Positions 1-5,657 of a stretch of DNA of 5,937 nucleotides are shown here, piece after piece; positions within the stretch are counted from its first letter, which is position 1, and each line of letters starts with the position of its first letter. The stretch is from assembly GCA_016781225.1 (NCBI GenBank), contig JADDQT010000130.1:1-5937 (forward strand). The letters are read 5' to 3'. The notes under the pieces were generated by a model. The model was not told where the DNA came from, made no database searches, and saw only the letters and a list, made by a program, of their open reading frames with translations. The position numbers and the translations under genes were made by a program. The stretch is from Actinomycetota bacterium (GTDB taxonomy: Bacteria; Actinomycetota; Acidimicrobiia; Acidimicrobiales; GCA-2861595).

Positions 1-383
1 AGCACCTGGCGGCGGTTCAGCGGCGGCACCTTGCGTCGCACCGAGAGCACCAGTCCCTGGGACTGCGCCAGGTCGAACTGCACCAGGCGGCCGAGGGCTC
101 GAACGAACGGCGAGTGGCGCCCCCCCTTGTCACCCAGGCCGAGGCAGCGAGCGGTTTCCGCCAGGTCGAGCTCGAAGCCGTCGGGGTCCACATCGAGCCC
201 GGCCACCAGCCGCCGCAGCAGCCACGTGGTGGACGGACCGAGGATGCCGAGCCAGTACGTCTCGACGTAGTGGGAGCGAGGGTCGTGGCCCAGCGAGTCG
301 ATGACGTCGTCGGGCCAAGGCCGGATGGTGAGGGTGCCGGCGGCAGCACCGGCGGGGACGGACGGGGTGGACGGGGCGCTCAT
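1..383 (-). CDS. Conserved actinobacterial hypothetical protein, C-terminus cut by window edge
   Basis: The frame stays open from an ATG at 383 to the left edge, giving 127 codons with no stop, so the C-terminus is missing. The start is well supported: GGAGG lies four bases upstream (388-392) and a promoter lies further upstream. Visible features are a low-complexity Ala/Pro/Ser head (residues 1-17), a RPWPDDVIDSLGHDPRS segment (21-37), a WLGILGPSTTWLLRRL helix-like block (44-59), a LGLG..GGRHSPFVRALGRL block (81-100) and a basic stretch VRRKVPPLNRR (115-125). From memory, very similar unnamed proteins occur widely in actinomycetes. The small-helix and basic-strand pattern would fit a winged-helix DNA-binding fold, but that is inference. 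No transmembrane segment or signal peptide is seen. It lies 106 bp downstream of the nitroreductase gene on the same strand but has its own promoter, so co-transcription is not required. The function is unknown. Confidence 0.85.
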   Translation of the reverse strand, partial: MSAPSTPSVPAGAAAGTLTIRPWPDDVIDSLGHDPRSHYVETYWLGILGPSTTWLLRRLVAGLDVDPDGFELDLAETARCLGLGDKGGRHSPFVRALGRLVQFDLAQSQGLVLSVRRKVPPLNRRQV

Positions 384-438
384 GGAGCCTCCAGAAGGCT
401 GGCGCAGGAGTCATAGGGGGAAAGCGGTAACTCGATGT

Positions 439-467
439 ATTTCATGCCATCCGAATCTCCCTGTCAA
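439..467 (-). promoter_or_regulatory. Sigma70-type promoter of the gene at 1-383
   Basis: On the minus strand a perfect -35 hexamer TTGACA (462-467) is followed, after 17 bases, by TGAAAT (439-444), which matches four of six -10 consensus positions. The predicted start of transcription is near 432, leaving about 49 untranslated bases before the ATG at 383, including the GGAGG ribosome-binding site. Hexamers and spacing are read directly; activity is inferred. Confidence 0.6.
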
Positions 468-472
468 GGGAG
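457..472. repeat. Perfect 6-bp inverted repeat over the -35 box
   Basis: CTCCCT (457-462) and AGGGAG (467-472) are exact reverse complements separated by four bases. The repeat overlaps the TTGACA -35 hexamer of the downstream minus-strand gene, a position suited to an operator. It is also 18 bp past the nitroreductase stop, so it could form a hairpin in that transcript. No T-run follows on the minus strand, which argues against a classical intrinsic terminator. Confidence 0.45.
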
Positions 473-489
473 TGGTTGGCGAGCACCGT

Positions 490-1086
490 TCACCAGCGCC
501 CCCGGTGCACGACATCGGCCAGTGGGCGGCGGCCCCGCCGCAGAGAGCTCGAAGGCCGGTCGGGCGCCGGGTGGCCGACCGTCATGGCACCGACGGGTGT
601 GTGATCGTCGGGTACTCCGAACGCCTCGCGGAACCCGCTGAGCTGCTCGGGGAAGATCCCGAAGAACGACGCTCCCAGCCCGGAGTCCGCCGCGGTGAGG
701 AGCATGAGGAGGGCGGCGAAGCCAGTGTCGACGTGCCAGTAGGGGACCGGCCATCGACGCTCGTCGCGGTCGGACCAGCCCTTGTCCTCTTCGGCGTAGC
801 GGTCGAGGTAGGCGTCCTTGTGCGAGAGGGCGACCACGATGGCGGGGGCGCGGAACAGGCCGGGCCAGGCGAAGTCGTCTCGTGACCGGCCCGAGAAGGT
901 GGCCTCCCAGAAGCGCCCGGTCTCCTGACTGCCTTCCAGCACAAGGAAGGCCCAACCCTGGCTGAAGCCCGCGGACGGCGCACGGACGGCGTTGGCCAGC
1001 ATGCGGTCCAGCGCCCCGGGCGGCAGCGGCCGGTCCTGGTAGTTGCGGACCATCCGCCGCTGTCGGACGACTTCCTGGAACTCCAT
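490..1086 (-). CDS. Nitroreductase-family FMN oxidoreductase
   Basis: This complete 198-residue protein begins with ATG at 1086 and ends with TGA at 490-492. The family reduces nitro compounds, quinones, flavins or enones using FMN and NAD(P)H, normally as a cytoplasmic dimer. Family signs are the N-terminal FMN-phosphate motif RQRRMVRNY (residues 8-16), the PSAGFSQGW loop (37-45), the VDTGFAALLMLLTAADSGLG helix and turn (119-138) and the C-terminal RRGRRPLADVVHRGRW tail (183-198). The length is normal for a single-domain nitroreductase. The same frame is open upstream to 1716, but the family N-terminus aligns exactly at MEFQEVV, so the extension is a shadow of the divergent gene. No good Shine-Dalgarno precedes the ATG. 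It diverges from the rhodanese-MoeB gene across 51 bp. The substrate cannot be told from sequence. Confidence 0.93.
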   Translation of the reverse strand: MEFQEVVRQRRMVRNYQDRPLPPGALDRMLANAVRAPSAGFSQGWAFLVLEGSQETGRFWEATFSGRSRDDFAWPGLFRAPAIVVALSHKDAYLDRYAEEDKGWSDRDERRWPVPYWHVDTGFAALLMLLTAADSGLGASFFGIFPEQLSGFREAFGVPDDHTPVGAMTVGHPAPDRPSSSLRRGRRPLADVVHRGRW

Positions 1087-1121
1087 GGCGCCAGTCTGGC
1101 CCGGAATGTCGACCGCACAGG

Positions 1122-1127
1122 TAGGGT
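1122..1127 (+). promoter_or_regulatory. Candidate -10 box for a leaderless rhodanese-MoeB mRNA
   Basis: TAGGGT matches the TANNNT pattern of actinobacterial -10 elements and ends 10 bases before the ATG at 1138. Transcription would therefore start at or within a few bases of the start codon. No Shine-Dalgarno is present between it and the ATG, which fits leaderless translation, common in actinobacteria. No convincing -35 was found at normal spacing. Confidence 0.4.
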
Positions 1128-1137
1128 TTGAAGACCT

Positions 1138-2310
1138 ATGCCGACCTCTCGAGAGCTGCTCGCCCGAGTCAAGGACCAGATCACCGAGATAGACGGGGAT
1201 GAGGCCGAGTCCCGCCTCGGCCAGGCCCTCGTGCTCGACGTGCGGGAGCCGGACGAGTACGAGCAGGGGGCCATCCCCGGCGCCCTGCACCTGCCCCGTG
1301 GCCATCTGGAGGGACAGGTCGAGGGCAAGGTTCCCGACAAGTCGCAACCCGTCATAGTCCACTGCGCCAGCGGGTTCCGCTCCGCCTTCGCGGCCAAGAC
1401 CCTGCAGGACCTCGGCTACCAGGACGTGGTCAACCTGTCCGGCGGCTTCAACCGGTGGAAGGACGAGGGCCGGCCGTGGTCGGTGCCGAAGACGCTGAGC
1501 CCCGAGCAGCGCAACCGCTACCAGCGCCACCTGCTCCTCCCCGAGGTGGGCGACACCGGCCAGCAGAAGCTGCTCGAGTCCAAGATGCTCCTGTTGGGCG
1601 CCGGCGGCCTCGGGTCCCCGGCCGCTCTGTACCTGGCCGCGGCCGGTGTCGGCACCATCGGCGTCATCGACATGGACGTGGTCGACGCTTCCAACCTCCA
1701 GCGCCAGATCCTGCACAACATGGACCGGGTTGGGGAGCGCAAGGTCGACTCGGCCAAGAAGACCCTCACCGCCTTGAACCCCGACGTGGACGTTGCCACC
1801 TACGACGTGCGCCTCGGCGCCGACAACGTGCTCGACGTCATAGACGGCTACGACGTCATCGTCGACGGCACCGACAACTTCCCCACCCGCTACCTGGTCA
1901 ACGACGCATCACTGGTGAAGCGCATCCCGGTGGTGCACGGCTCCATCTTCCGCTTCGAGGGACAGGCCACCGTGTTCGCCCCCTACGACGGACCGTGCTA
2001 CCGCTGCATGATCCCCGAGCCGCCCCCGCCCGAGATGGCGCCCTCGTGCGCCGAGGCCGGCGTGCTGGGTGTGCTCCCCGGCATCGTCGGCAGCATCCAG
2101 GCCATGGAGGCCATCAAGCTCGTACTGGGCCTGGGTGACCCGCTCGTGGGGCGTCTCCTTGCCTACGACGCCCTGGAGGAGACCTTCCGCACCTTCAAGG
2201 TCAACCGCGATCCGAGCTGCCCGGCGTGCGGCCCGGAAGCCGGCGAGATCGTGATCGCCGAGTACGACGAACTGTGCATGCCCCACCCGGTGCAGGCCCC
2301 GCCCGCCTAG
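1138..2310 (+). CDS. moeB: MoeB/ThiF-type adenylyltransferase with N-terminal rhodanese domain
   Basis: This 390-residue cytoplasmic protein is a predicted E1-like enzyme that adenylates the C-terminal Gly-Gly of a small sulfur carrier (MoaD, ThiS or CysO type) and can pass on sulfur. Residues 20-115 form a rhodanese domain with LDVREPDEY (33-41) and an active-site loop HCASGFRS, catalytic Cys76. Residues 120-377 form the adenylyltransferase: RYQRH (127-131), nucleotide loop GAGGLGS (154-160), DASNLQRQ with Arg189, Lys202, and DGTDN with Asp246. Structural zinc pairs are Cys287/Cys290 and Cys361/Cys364; Cys304 in PSCAEAGV matches the conserved MoeB cysteine. All key residues known from E. coli MoeB are present, so it looks functional. 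Mycobacterial MoeZ has the rhodanese at the C-terminus; here the C-terminus stops at a short Pro-rich tail. No carrier-protein gene lies in the window, so molybdopterin, thiamine or cysteine pathway assignment is open; the symbol names the family only. Confidence 0.93.
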   Translation: MPTSRELLARVKDQITEIDGDEAESRLGQALVLDVREPDEYEQGAIPGALHLPRGHLEGQVEGKVPDKSQPVIVHCASGFRSAFAAKTLQDLGYQDVVNLSGGFNRWKDEGRPWSVPKTLSPEQRNRYQRHLLLPEVGDTGQQKLLESKMLLLGAGGLGSPAALYLAAAGVGTIGVIDMDVVDASNLQRQILHNMDRVGERKVDSAKKTLTALNPDVDVATYDVRLGADNVLDVIDGYDVIVDGTDNFPTRYLVNDASLVKRIPVVHGSIFRFEGQATVFAPYDGPCYRCMIPEPPPPEMAPSCAEAGVLGVLPGIVGSIQAMEAIKLVLGLGDPLVGRLLAYDALEETFRTFKVNRDPSCPACGPEAGEIVIAEYDELCMPHPVQAPPA

Positions 2311-2333
2311 CGCGTCTGTTCGTTCGGCCGCGG

Positions 2334-2762
2334 TCAGGCACCGACCGATTGTTCAAACCGGGACCGCAAGGCGGTGACGGCGGCCACCATCTTGTGATCC
2401 GCGGTGCGGGCGCTGAAGTGGGCGATCATCCACCCCGCTGACGCCAGGAGCGCGTCACGCTCCCTGTCATGGTGGAAGGCGGAGAACGTGTGGTGCGTGT
2501 CCCACCCGTCGAGTTCGATGCCGACCCGCACGTCGGGATAGGCCAGGTCGAGCTTGAACCGACGCCCTCCGGCCCTGACGGCCAGCTGCTGACGGGGAAC
2601 GGGCAACCCGCCCGACACCAGCACCCTGAGGGCGCGGGTCTCCAGGTCACTGTCGCCTGGGTCGTACCCGGGCAGCCTCTGGGCCAGAAGCGTGTGCACC
2701 CGAGTCATCCGCCGGCCGGGCGCCGGCGCCAGGCGGCCGGCGCACCTGCGCACCGCCTCCAA
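2334..2762 (-). pseudogene. DUF559 nuclease-like C-terminal half of a frameshifted AbiEi-type gene
   Basis: This is the downstream half of a gene whose N-terminal half lies at 2705-3334. The nominal start is a TTG at 2762, but the frame is open further upstream and the homologous reading continues back through ALDQALRKGLR, so the TTG is probably an internal codon. The DUF559 (Vsr/PD-(D/E)xK-like) signature is clear: Glu41 in a helix, FKLDLAYPDVRVGIELDGWDTH (residues 69-90) with Asp72 and the Glu83-x-Asp85 pair, then FHHDRERD (96-103) and LLASAGW (105-111). In this family the domain is thought to adopt a nuclease fold, although the usual catalytic Lys position is Asp here. It ends with TGA 23 bp from the convergent rhodanese-MoeB stop. 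If translated separately it would need reinitiation at TTG without a visible ribosome-binding site. Confidence 0.75.
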
Positions 2763-3334
2763 CCGGAGCCCCTTGCGAAGAGCCTGGTCCAGCGCGCCGC
2801 CAGCTGGCTCGGAGACAGCGAGCTAGAGAGGTCGATCAGGGTGCGGGCATGGGACGTTACGGGGACGCCTCGGACGACGACGAGATCCTCGTCGAACAGC
2901 GTCCCACTTCGTCGTCGGCCGAGGACACCCTCGAGGCGCACGACGCGCCCGAGGTCGACGGTCACCGTGATGCATTCGGGCTCGGCAACTCCCTTGATGT
3001 CCCACAACCGGGCGGCGGACTCGTGGGAGACCACGGCCGGGCCGTCGATTGCCAGCAGGACCGCCAGGAGCGCCTGTTCCCGGCTCGGGGGCATGCCAGC
3101 GACCGCGTACACGCCCCGGCGCACGCCGACCCAGTGGCCTCGACGGACGCGGTCCTCGACCTGGCGGCGGCTCAAGCCAATAGCCATCGCCTGTTCCCGG
3201 GTCAGCAGACCGTGTTGCCGTCGGGTCAAGCGGTTCAATCGTTGCTGTGTGGCCACCAAGCGATGGTGCCAGGCAGGTGTGACAACGCCACGTTTGTTCA
3301 CTGTGCCGCGGCCCGGGTAGGGGCCTGTGTTCAA
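2705..3334 (-). pseudogene. AbiEi-type winged-helix N-terminal half of a frameshifted gene
   Basis: The open frame of 209 codons begins at a TTG (3334). GTG codons at 3301 and 3256 are alternative starts, and the 3256 start sits closest to the conserved block. Residues 31-80 (QRLNRLTRRQHGLLTREQAM, then GLSRRQVEDRVRRGHW and VRRGVYAVAG) are a typical AbiEi-type antitoxin N-terminal winged helix; REQALLAVLLA and VVSHESAARLW (85-111) follow as in the family. Conserved sequence ends at LSPSQLAA (173-180); the remaining 29 residues are Arg-rich nonsense. Deleting the frame difference at 2789-2803 joins it to the DUF559 half as QLAA then ALDQALRKGLRLEAVRR. Proteins with this two-part plan are usually orphan genes without an adjacent AbiEii toxin, and none is seen here. 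G+C falls to 60% at 3181-3300 (72 of 120 counted) against 78% at 3901-3960, a possible sign of transfer. Confidence 0.75.
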
Positions 3335-3353
3335 ACGCCCGGGGTGGAGTGGA

Positions 3354-3503
3354 GACGACGTCGAGCGGCCGTTGTAGGCGGGCCAGCACCTCCACGTCGG
3401 TGAACTGCTCGGCGAAGCCGGCCGGCGCGTTCACGAAGGACACACGGTGCCCCGGCTTGATGCCCAGCTTCTTCTGCAGGGGCGTCCCCGAGTAGCCGGC
3501 CAC
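3354..3503 (-). pseudogene. Truncated DUF3052-like gene, first 50 codons only
   Basis: From a GTG at 3503 the frame reads MAGYSGTPLQKKLGIKPGHR, then a FVNAPAGF strand-turn and a RLQRPLDVV end at residue 50. From memory this is the N-terminus of the small DUF3052 family of actinobacteria and others, normally about 130-150 residues. After DVV (3354) the translation becomes unlike the family and the open frame runs on to 2823 through the neighbouring gene out of frame, so the 226-residue reading is not a real protein. The missing two-thirds (the VAWPKK and VDNK-type regions I would expect) are not found in any frame nearby. A purine-rich GGAAGGGG lies 13 bases upstream of the GTG. The family's biochemical function is not established. 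Confidence 0.65.
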
Positions 3504-3534
3504 GGCCGGAGGGCAACCCCTTCCTCGCCGCTGC

Positions 3535-3541
3535 CTATACC
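3535..3541. promoter_or_regulatory. Symmetrical TATA element between divergent genes
   Basis: The 50-bp gap between the DUF3052-like GTG (3503, minus) and the flavoprotein ATG (3554, plus) contains one AT-rich spot. CTATAC/TATACC reads as a -10 for the plus strand, with a start near 3547 and a very short leader. Its complement GGTATAG reads as a -10 for the minus strand, with a start near 3527 and a leader of about 24 bases holding GGAAGGGG. No convincing -35 is seen for either direction. Confidence 0.4.
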
Positions 3542-3553
3542 CTCGAAGGCTTC

Positions 3554-4915
3554 ATGGCCGTGCGCTTCGTCATCGTCGGAGGAGGCCCTGCCGGCCTCCA
3601 GGCCGCAACCCACGCCGCCCGCTTCGGGGCGGAGGTCACCCTCGTGGAGCGCGACATCGTGGGCGGTTCGGCCAACCTGTGGGACTGCATCCCGTCCAAG
3701 GCCATGATCGCCACGGGGGGCGTGATGTCGGTGACCCGCAGGGCTCACGGCATGGGCCTCATGTCGATGGACGCCGCCGTCGACCTCGAAGCCCTGCGCC
3801 AGCGCATGGCGGACGTGGAGAACCACCTGGCGACGTCCTTCACGGACCTGCTGCGCAGCCAGGGCGTGCGGGTCATCGAGGGCACCGCCCGCCTGAAGGG
3901 CCCGCACGAGGTGGTGGCCGAGACGGCCGGAGGCGTGGAGGAGCTGGCGGCCGACGCGGTACTGCTCTCCACCGGCAGCCGCCCCCGCGTGCCCGAGTGG
4001 GCGCAGCCCGACGGTCAGCGGGTCCTCACCACGCGCCAGGCCTACCCGCCGCCCGAGCTGCCCGAGCACCTGGTGGTGGTCGGCTCGGGGGTCACGGGTG
4101 TGGAGTTCGTGCACATGTTCCGCTCGTTCGGAGCCAAGGTCATCCTGATCGTGAGCCGCCAGCAGGTCCTCCCCCAGAAGGACCCCGAGGTGGCGGCGGC
4201 GCTCGAGGAGGACTTCCTGCGCAGCGGGGTGGCGCTGCTCAAGGGGGCCAAGGCGGTCGGGGTGGACCGCGTGGACGGCGGGGTGGTCGTCCACTGCGAC
4301 GATGGCCGCACCGCTCGGGGATCGCACGTGCTGCTGGCCGTGGGCGCACTGCCCAACTCGGAGGCCCTCGGTCTGGACGAGGCCGGCGTCGAGGCCGACG
4401 CCCACGGGTACGTGACGGTGAACCACCATTGCCAGTCAAACGTCCGCCACATCTATGCCGCTGGCGACCTGTCGGGGAAGCTGCCGCTGGCATCGGTGGC
4501 CTGGACCCAGGGGCGCAAGGTGGCCGAGCACGTGATGGGGTTCCATACCCGACAACATCGGCACCTCGACTACGACAAGGCGGCCAGTGCGGTGTTCACC
4601 GAGCCCGAGATCGCCGATGTGGGTCTTCCCGAGGCCGAGGCGTTCGCCCTCGGTCGCAAGATCCGTGTCACCAAGGTTCCCTTCGCCGCCAATGCCCGTG
4701 CGCTGATCGAAGGTGATTCCCGCGGCTTCGTGAAGATCCTCTCCGACCCCGCCACAGGGGTCGTGCTCGGCGGCTCCATCGTGGGCAGGCGAGCGGCCGA
4801 GCTGATCTCGGTGCTGGCCCTGGCGGTGACCGCCGACCTCAAGGTCTCCGACATCTCGGAGAGCCTGATGGTGCACCCCGCCCTGGCAGAAGCCCTGGCC
4901 GAGGCCGCCGAGTAA
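3554..4915 (+). CDS. lpdA: LpdA-like NAD(P)H:quinone oxidoreductase, flavoprotein disulfide reductase family
   Basis: This 453-residue protein has the full fold of the lipoamide dehydrogenase family: FAD Rossmann loop GGGPAG (residues 9-14), redox loop GGSANLWDCIPSK (37-49), STGSRP (139-144), NAD(P) Rossmann loop GSGVTG (177-182), second FAD motif YAAGD (301-305) and a dimerisation domain from about 340 to 453. In true dihydrolipoamide dehydrogenases the redox loop carries two cysteines four residues apart. Here the first is Ala40 and only Cys45 remains, so no active disulfide can form. M. tuberculosis LpdA (Rv3303c), a quinone reductase without lipoamide activity, shares this loss and similar blocks such as QPDG, VVGSGVTG.EF and PLASVA. 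Unlike my recollection of LpdA, the C-terminal His441-Pro and Glu446 of the catalytic dyad remain. The strand after GSGVTG ends VSR without the acidic residue typical of NAD specificity, so NADPH use is plausible. A weak GAAGG precedes the ATG. Confidence 0.88.
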   Translation: MAVRFVIVGGGPAGLQAATHAARFGAEVTLVERDIVGGSANLWDCIPSKAMIATGGVMSVTRRAHGMGLMSMDAAVDLEALRQRMADVENHLATSFTDLLRSQGVRVIEGTARLKGPHEVVAETAGGVEELAADAVLLSTGSRPRVPEWAQPDGQRVLTTRQAYPPPELPEHLVVVGSGVTGVEFVHMFRSFGAKVILIVSRQQVLPQKDPEVAAALEEDFLRSGVALLKGAKAVGVDRVDGGVVVHCDDGRTARGSHVLLAVGALPNSEALGLDEAGVEADAHGYVTVNHHCQSNVRHIYAAGDLSGKLPLASVAWTQGRKVAEHVMGFHTRQHRHLDYDKAASAVFTEPEIADVGLPEAEAFALGRKIRVTKVPFAANARALIEGDSRGFVKILSDPATGVVLGGSIVGRRAAELISVLALAVTADLKVSDISESLMVHPALAEALAEAAE

Positions 4916-4945
4916 GCCCGGTGCTGCACCCGGCGACCTGCGCGT

Positions 4946-4951
4946 TAGAGT
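4946..4951 (+). promoter_or_regulatory. Candidate -10 box upstream of the J-domain gene
   Basis: TAGAGT fits the TANNNT actinobacterial -10 pattern in an otherwise GC-rich 112-bp gap. Transcription would start near 4958, downstream of an in-frame TTG at 4953. If real, it rules out that TTG and favours the GTG at 5028 with a leader of about 70 bases. No clear -35 is present. Confidence 0.3.
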
Positions 4952-5027
4952 TTTGGCGCGGGACAGCAGCGTCCTGCCACCCACTCCTTCAGCTGAAGAC
5001 CACCCTCCCGGTCGTGAGAACCAAGGC

Positions 5028-5606
5028 GTGAAGTACACCAAGCAGAAGACCACCGAACTGGCCCCCTACGAGGTGCTCGGCGTGTCGCCGTCGGCGACGC
5101 CTGCGGAGGTGACCGCCGCCTACAAGGTCCTGGCCCAGATCTTCCATCCGGACCGCTTCACCGGGAGCCCCGAGACCGTGCGCAAGGAAGCCGAGCTGCG
5201 CATGAAGACGCTGAACGAGGCCTACTCCTTCGCCCGCCGTGGCCACCTCCTCGATCGCCCGCCGGAGAACGGCATGACGAACTACTCGGGGGGTCCGGGC
5301 CACGTGAAGTGGGCCGGCGTTCCCTGGGAGGAGGCTTGCCGCAGGCGAGCCCAGCAGGCGGCCAAGGCCAACGCCGACCGGCTGGCTCGGGACAAGGCCG
5401 CCAAGAGCGGCAACGCGGTGCCCGTTCCCCGCAAGGGCCGGGTGTTCCCCTCCAAGCTCACGGGGCTGGGCCTCGCCGAGCACACCCAGAACATTACCTG
5501 CAGGAACTGCCGGACGTTGATGTGGCTCCCCCAGGGCTGGAAGCAGCGGCTCGGCGACACGGTGTTCTTCTGCTCCAGCTGCGAGCAGATCCTGCTCTCT
5601 CGCTGA
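5028..5606 (+). CDS. J-domain (DnaJ-like) protein with C-terminal zinc ribbon
   Basis: From GTG 5028 the protein has 192 residues. Residues 10-70 form a J domain: LAPYEVLGVSPSATPAEVTA, then AYKVLAQIFHPDRF with the essential HPD at 40-42, and MKTLNEAYSFARR. J domains stimulate the ATPase of an Hsp70 partner (DnaK). A charged Ala/Arg/Lys linker follows (about 100-135), then a zinc ribbon with CRNC (158-161) and CSSC (182-185), twenty residues between the pairs. The Gly/Phe region and the four-repeat CxxCxGxG zinc domain of classical DnaJ are absent, so this is a specialised J protein, perhaps delivering a specific client. The frame is open to a TTG at 4953, adding 25 residues, but these are Pro-rich and unconserved-looking, and the candidate promoter lies at that point; the start is uncertain. 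Upstream lpdA is in the same orientation 112 bp away. The client is unknown. Confidence 0.85.
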   Translation: MKYTKQKTTELAPYEVLGVSPSATPAEVTAAYKVLAQIFHPDRFTGSPETVRKEAELRMKTLNEAYSFARRGHLLDRPPENGMTNYSGGPGHVKWAGVPWEEACRRRAQQAAKANADRLARDKAAKSGNAVPVPRKGRVFPSKLTGLGLAEHTQNITCRNCRTLMWLPQGWKQRLGDTVFFCSSCEQILLSR

Positions 5607-5641
5607 GCGGCCGGGAAGCGCCTGCGCCGGGTGGTCCGAGC

Positions 5642-5657
5642 GGCCGTGATTACGGCC
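5642..5657. terminator. Small hairpin between convergent genes
   Basis: GGCCGT (5642-5647) and ACGGCC (5652-5657) are perfect reverse complements around a GATT loop. The hairpin overlaps the TAA of the right-edge minus gene and lies 36 bp after the J-domain stop. A hairpin between two convergent 3' ends is a natural place for bidirectional termination, but there is no T-run on either strand and the stem has only six pairs. Confidence 0.3.

Noticed and set aside
301..885. Plus-strand open frame of 194 codons opposite the nitroreductase
   Set aside because: Antisense shadow of a well-supported gene, with biased composition and no family resemblance.
1087..1716. In-frame upstream extension of the nitroreductase on the minus strand, about 210 extra residues
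   Set aside because: It runs antisense through the rhodanese-MoeB gene, and the nitroreductase N-terminus aligns at the ATG at 1086.
2334..3334. A type IV AbiE toxin-antitoxin pair
   Set aside because: There is no AbiEii nucleotidyltransferase-type toxin in the window; the two pieces join as one AbiEi-like/DUF559 protein.
3354..3354. Insertion-sequence boundary at the DUF3052 break
   Set aside because: No transposase, terminal inverted repeats or target duplication could be seen on either side of the inserted segment.
2823..3503. A 226-residue fusion protein starting with the DUF3052-like head
   Set aside because: Only the first 50 residues are meaningful; the rest is the AbiEi-type gene read out of frame.
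3431..4429. Minus-strand open frame of 332 codons opposite the LpdA-like gene
   Set aside because: His/Arg/Gly-rich antisense shadow typical of high-G+C coding DNA; the plus-strand gene is unambiguous.
3679..4716. Plus-strand 345-codon frame overlapping the LpdA-like gene
   Set aside because: Arg/Gly/Ala-rich out-of-frame reading of the real gene with no conserved blocks.
4916..4940. Possible intrinsic terminator after the LpdA-like gene
   Set aside because: The GGTGC/GCACC repeat leaves a one-base loop and there is no T-run, so it cannot form a normal terminator hairpin.
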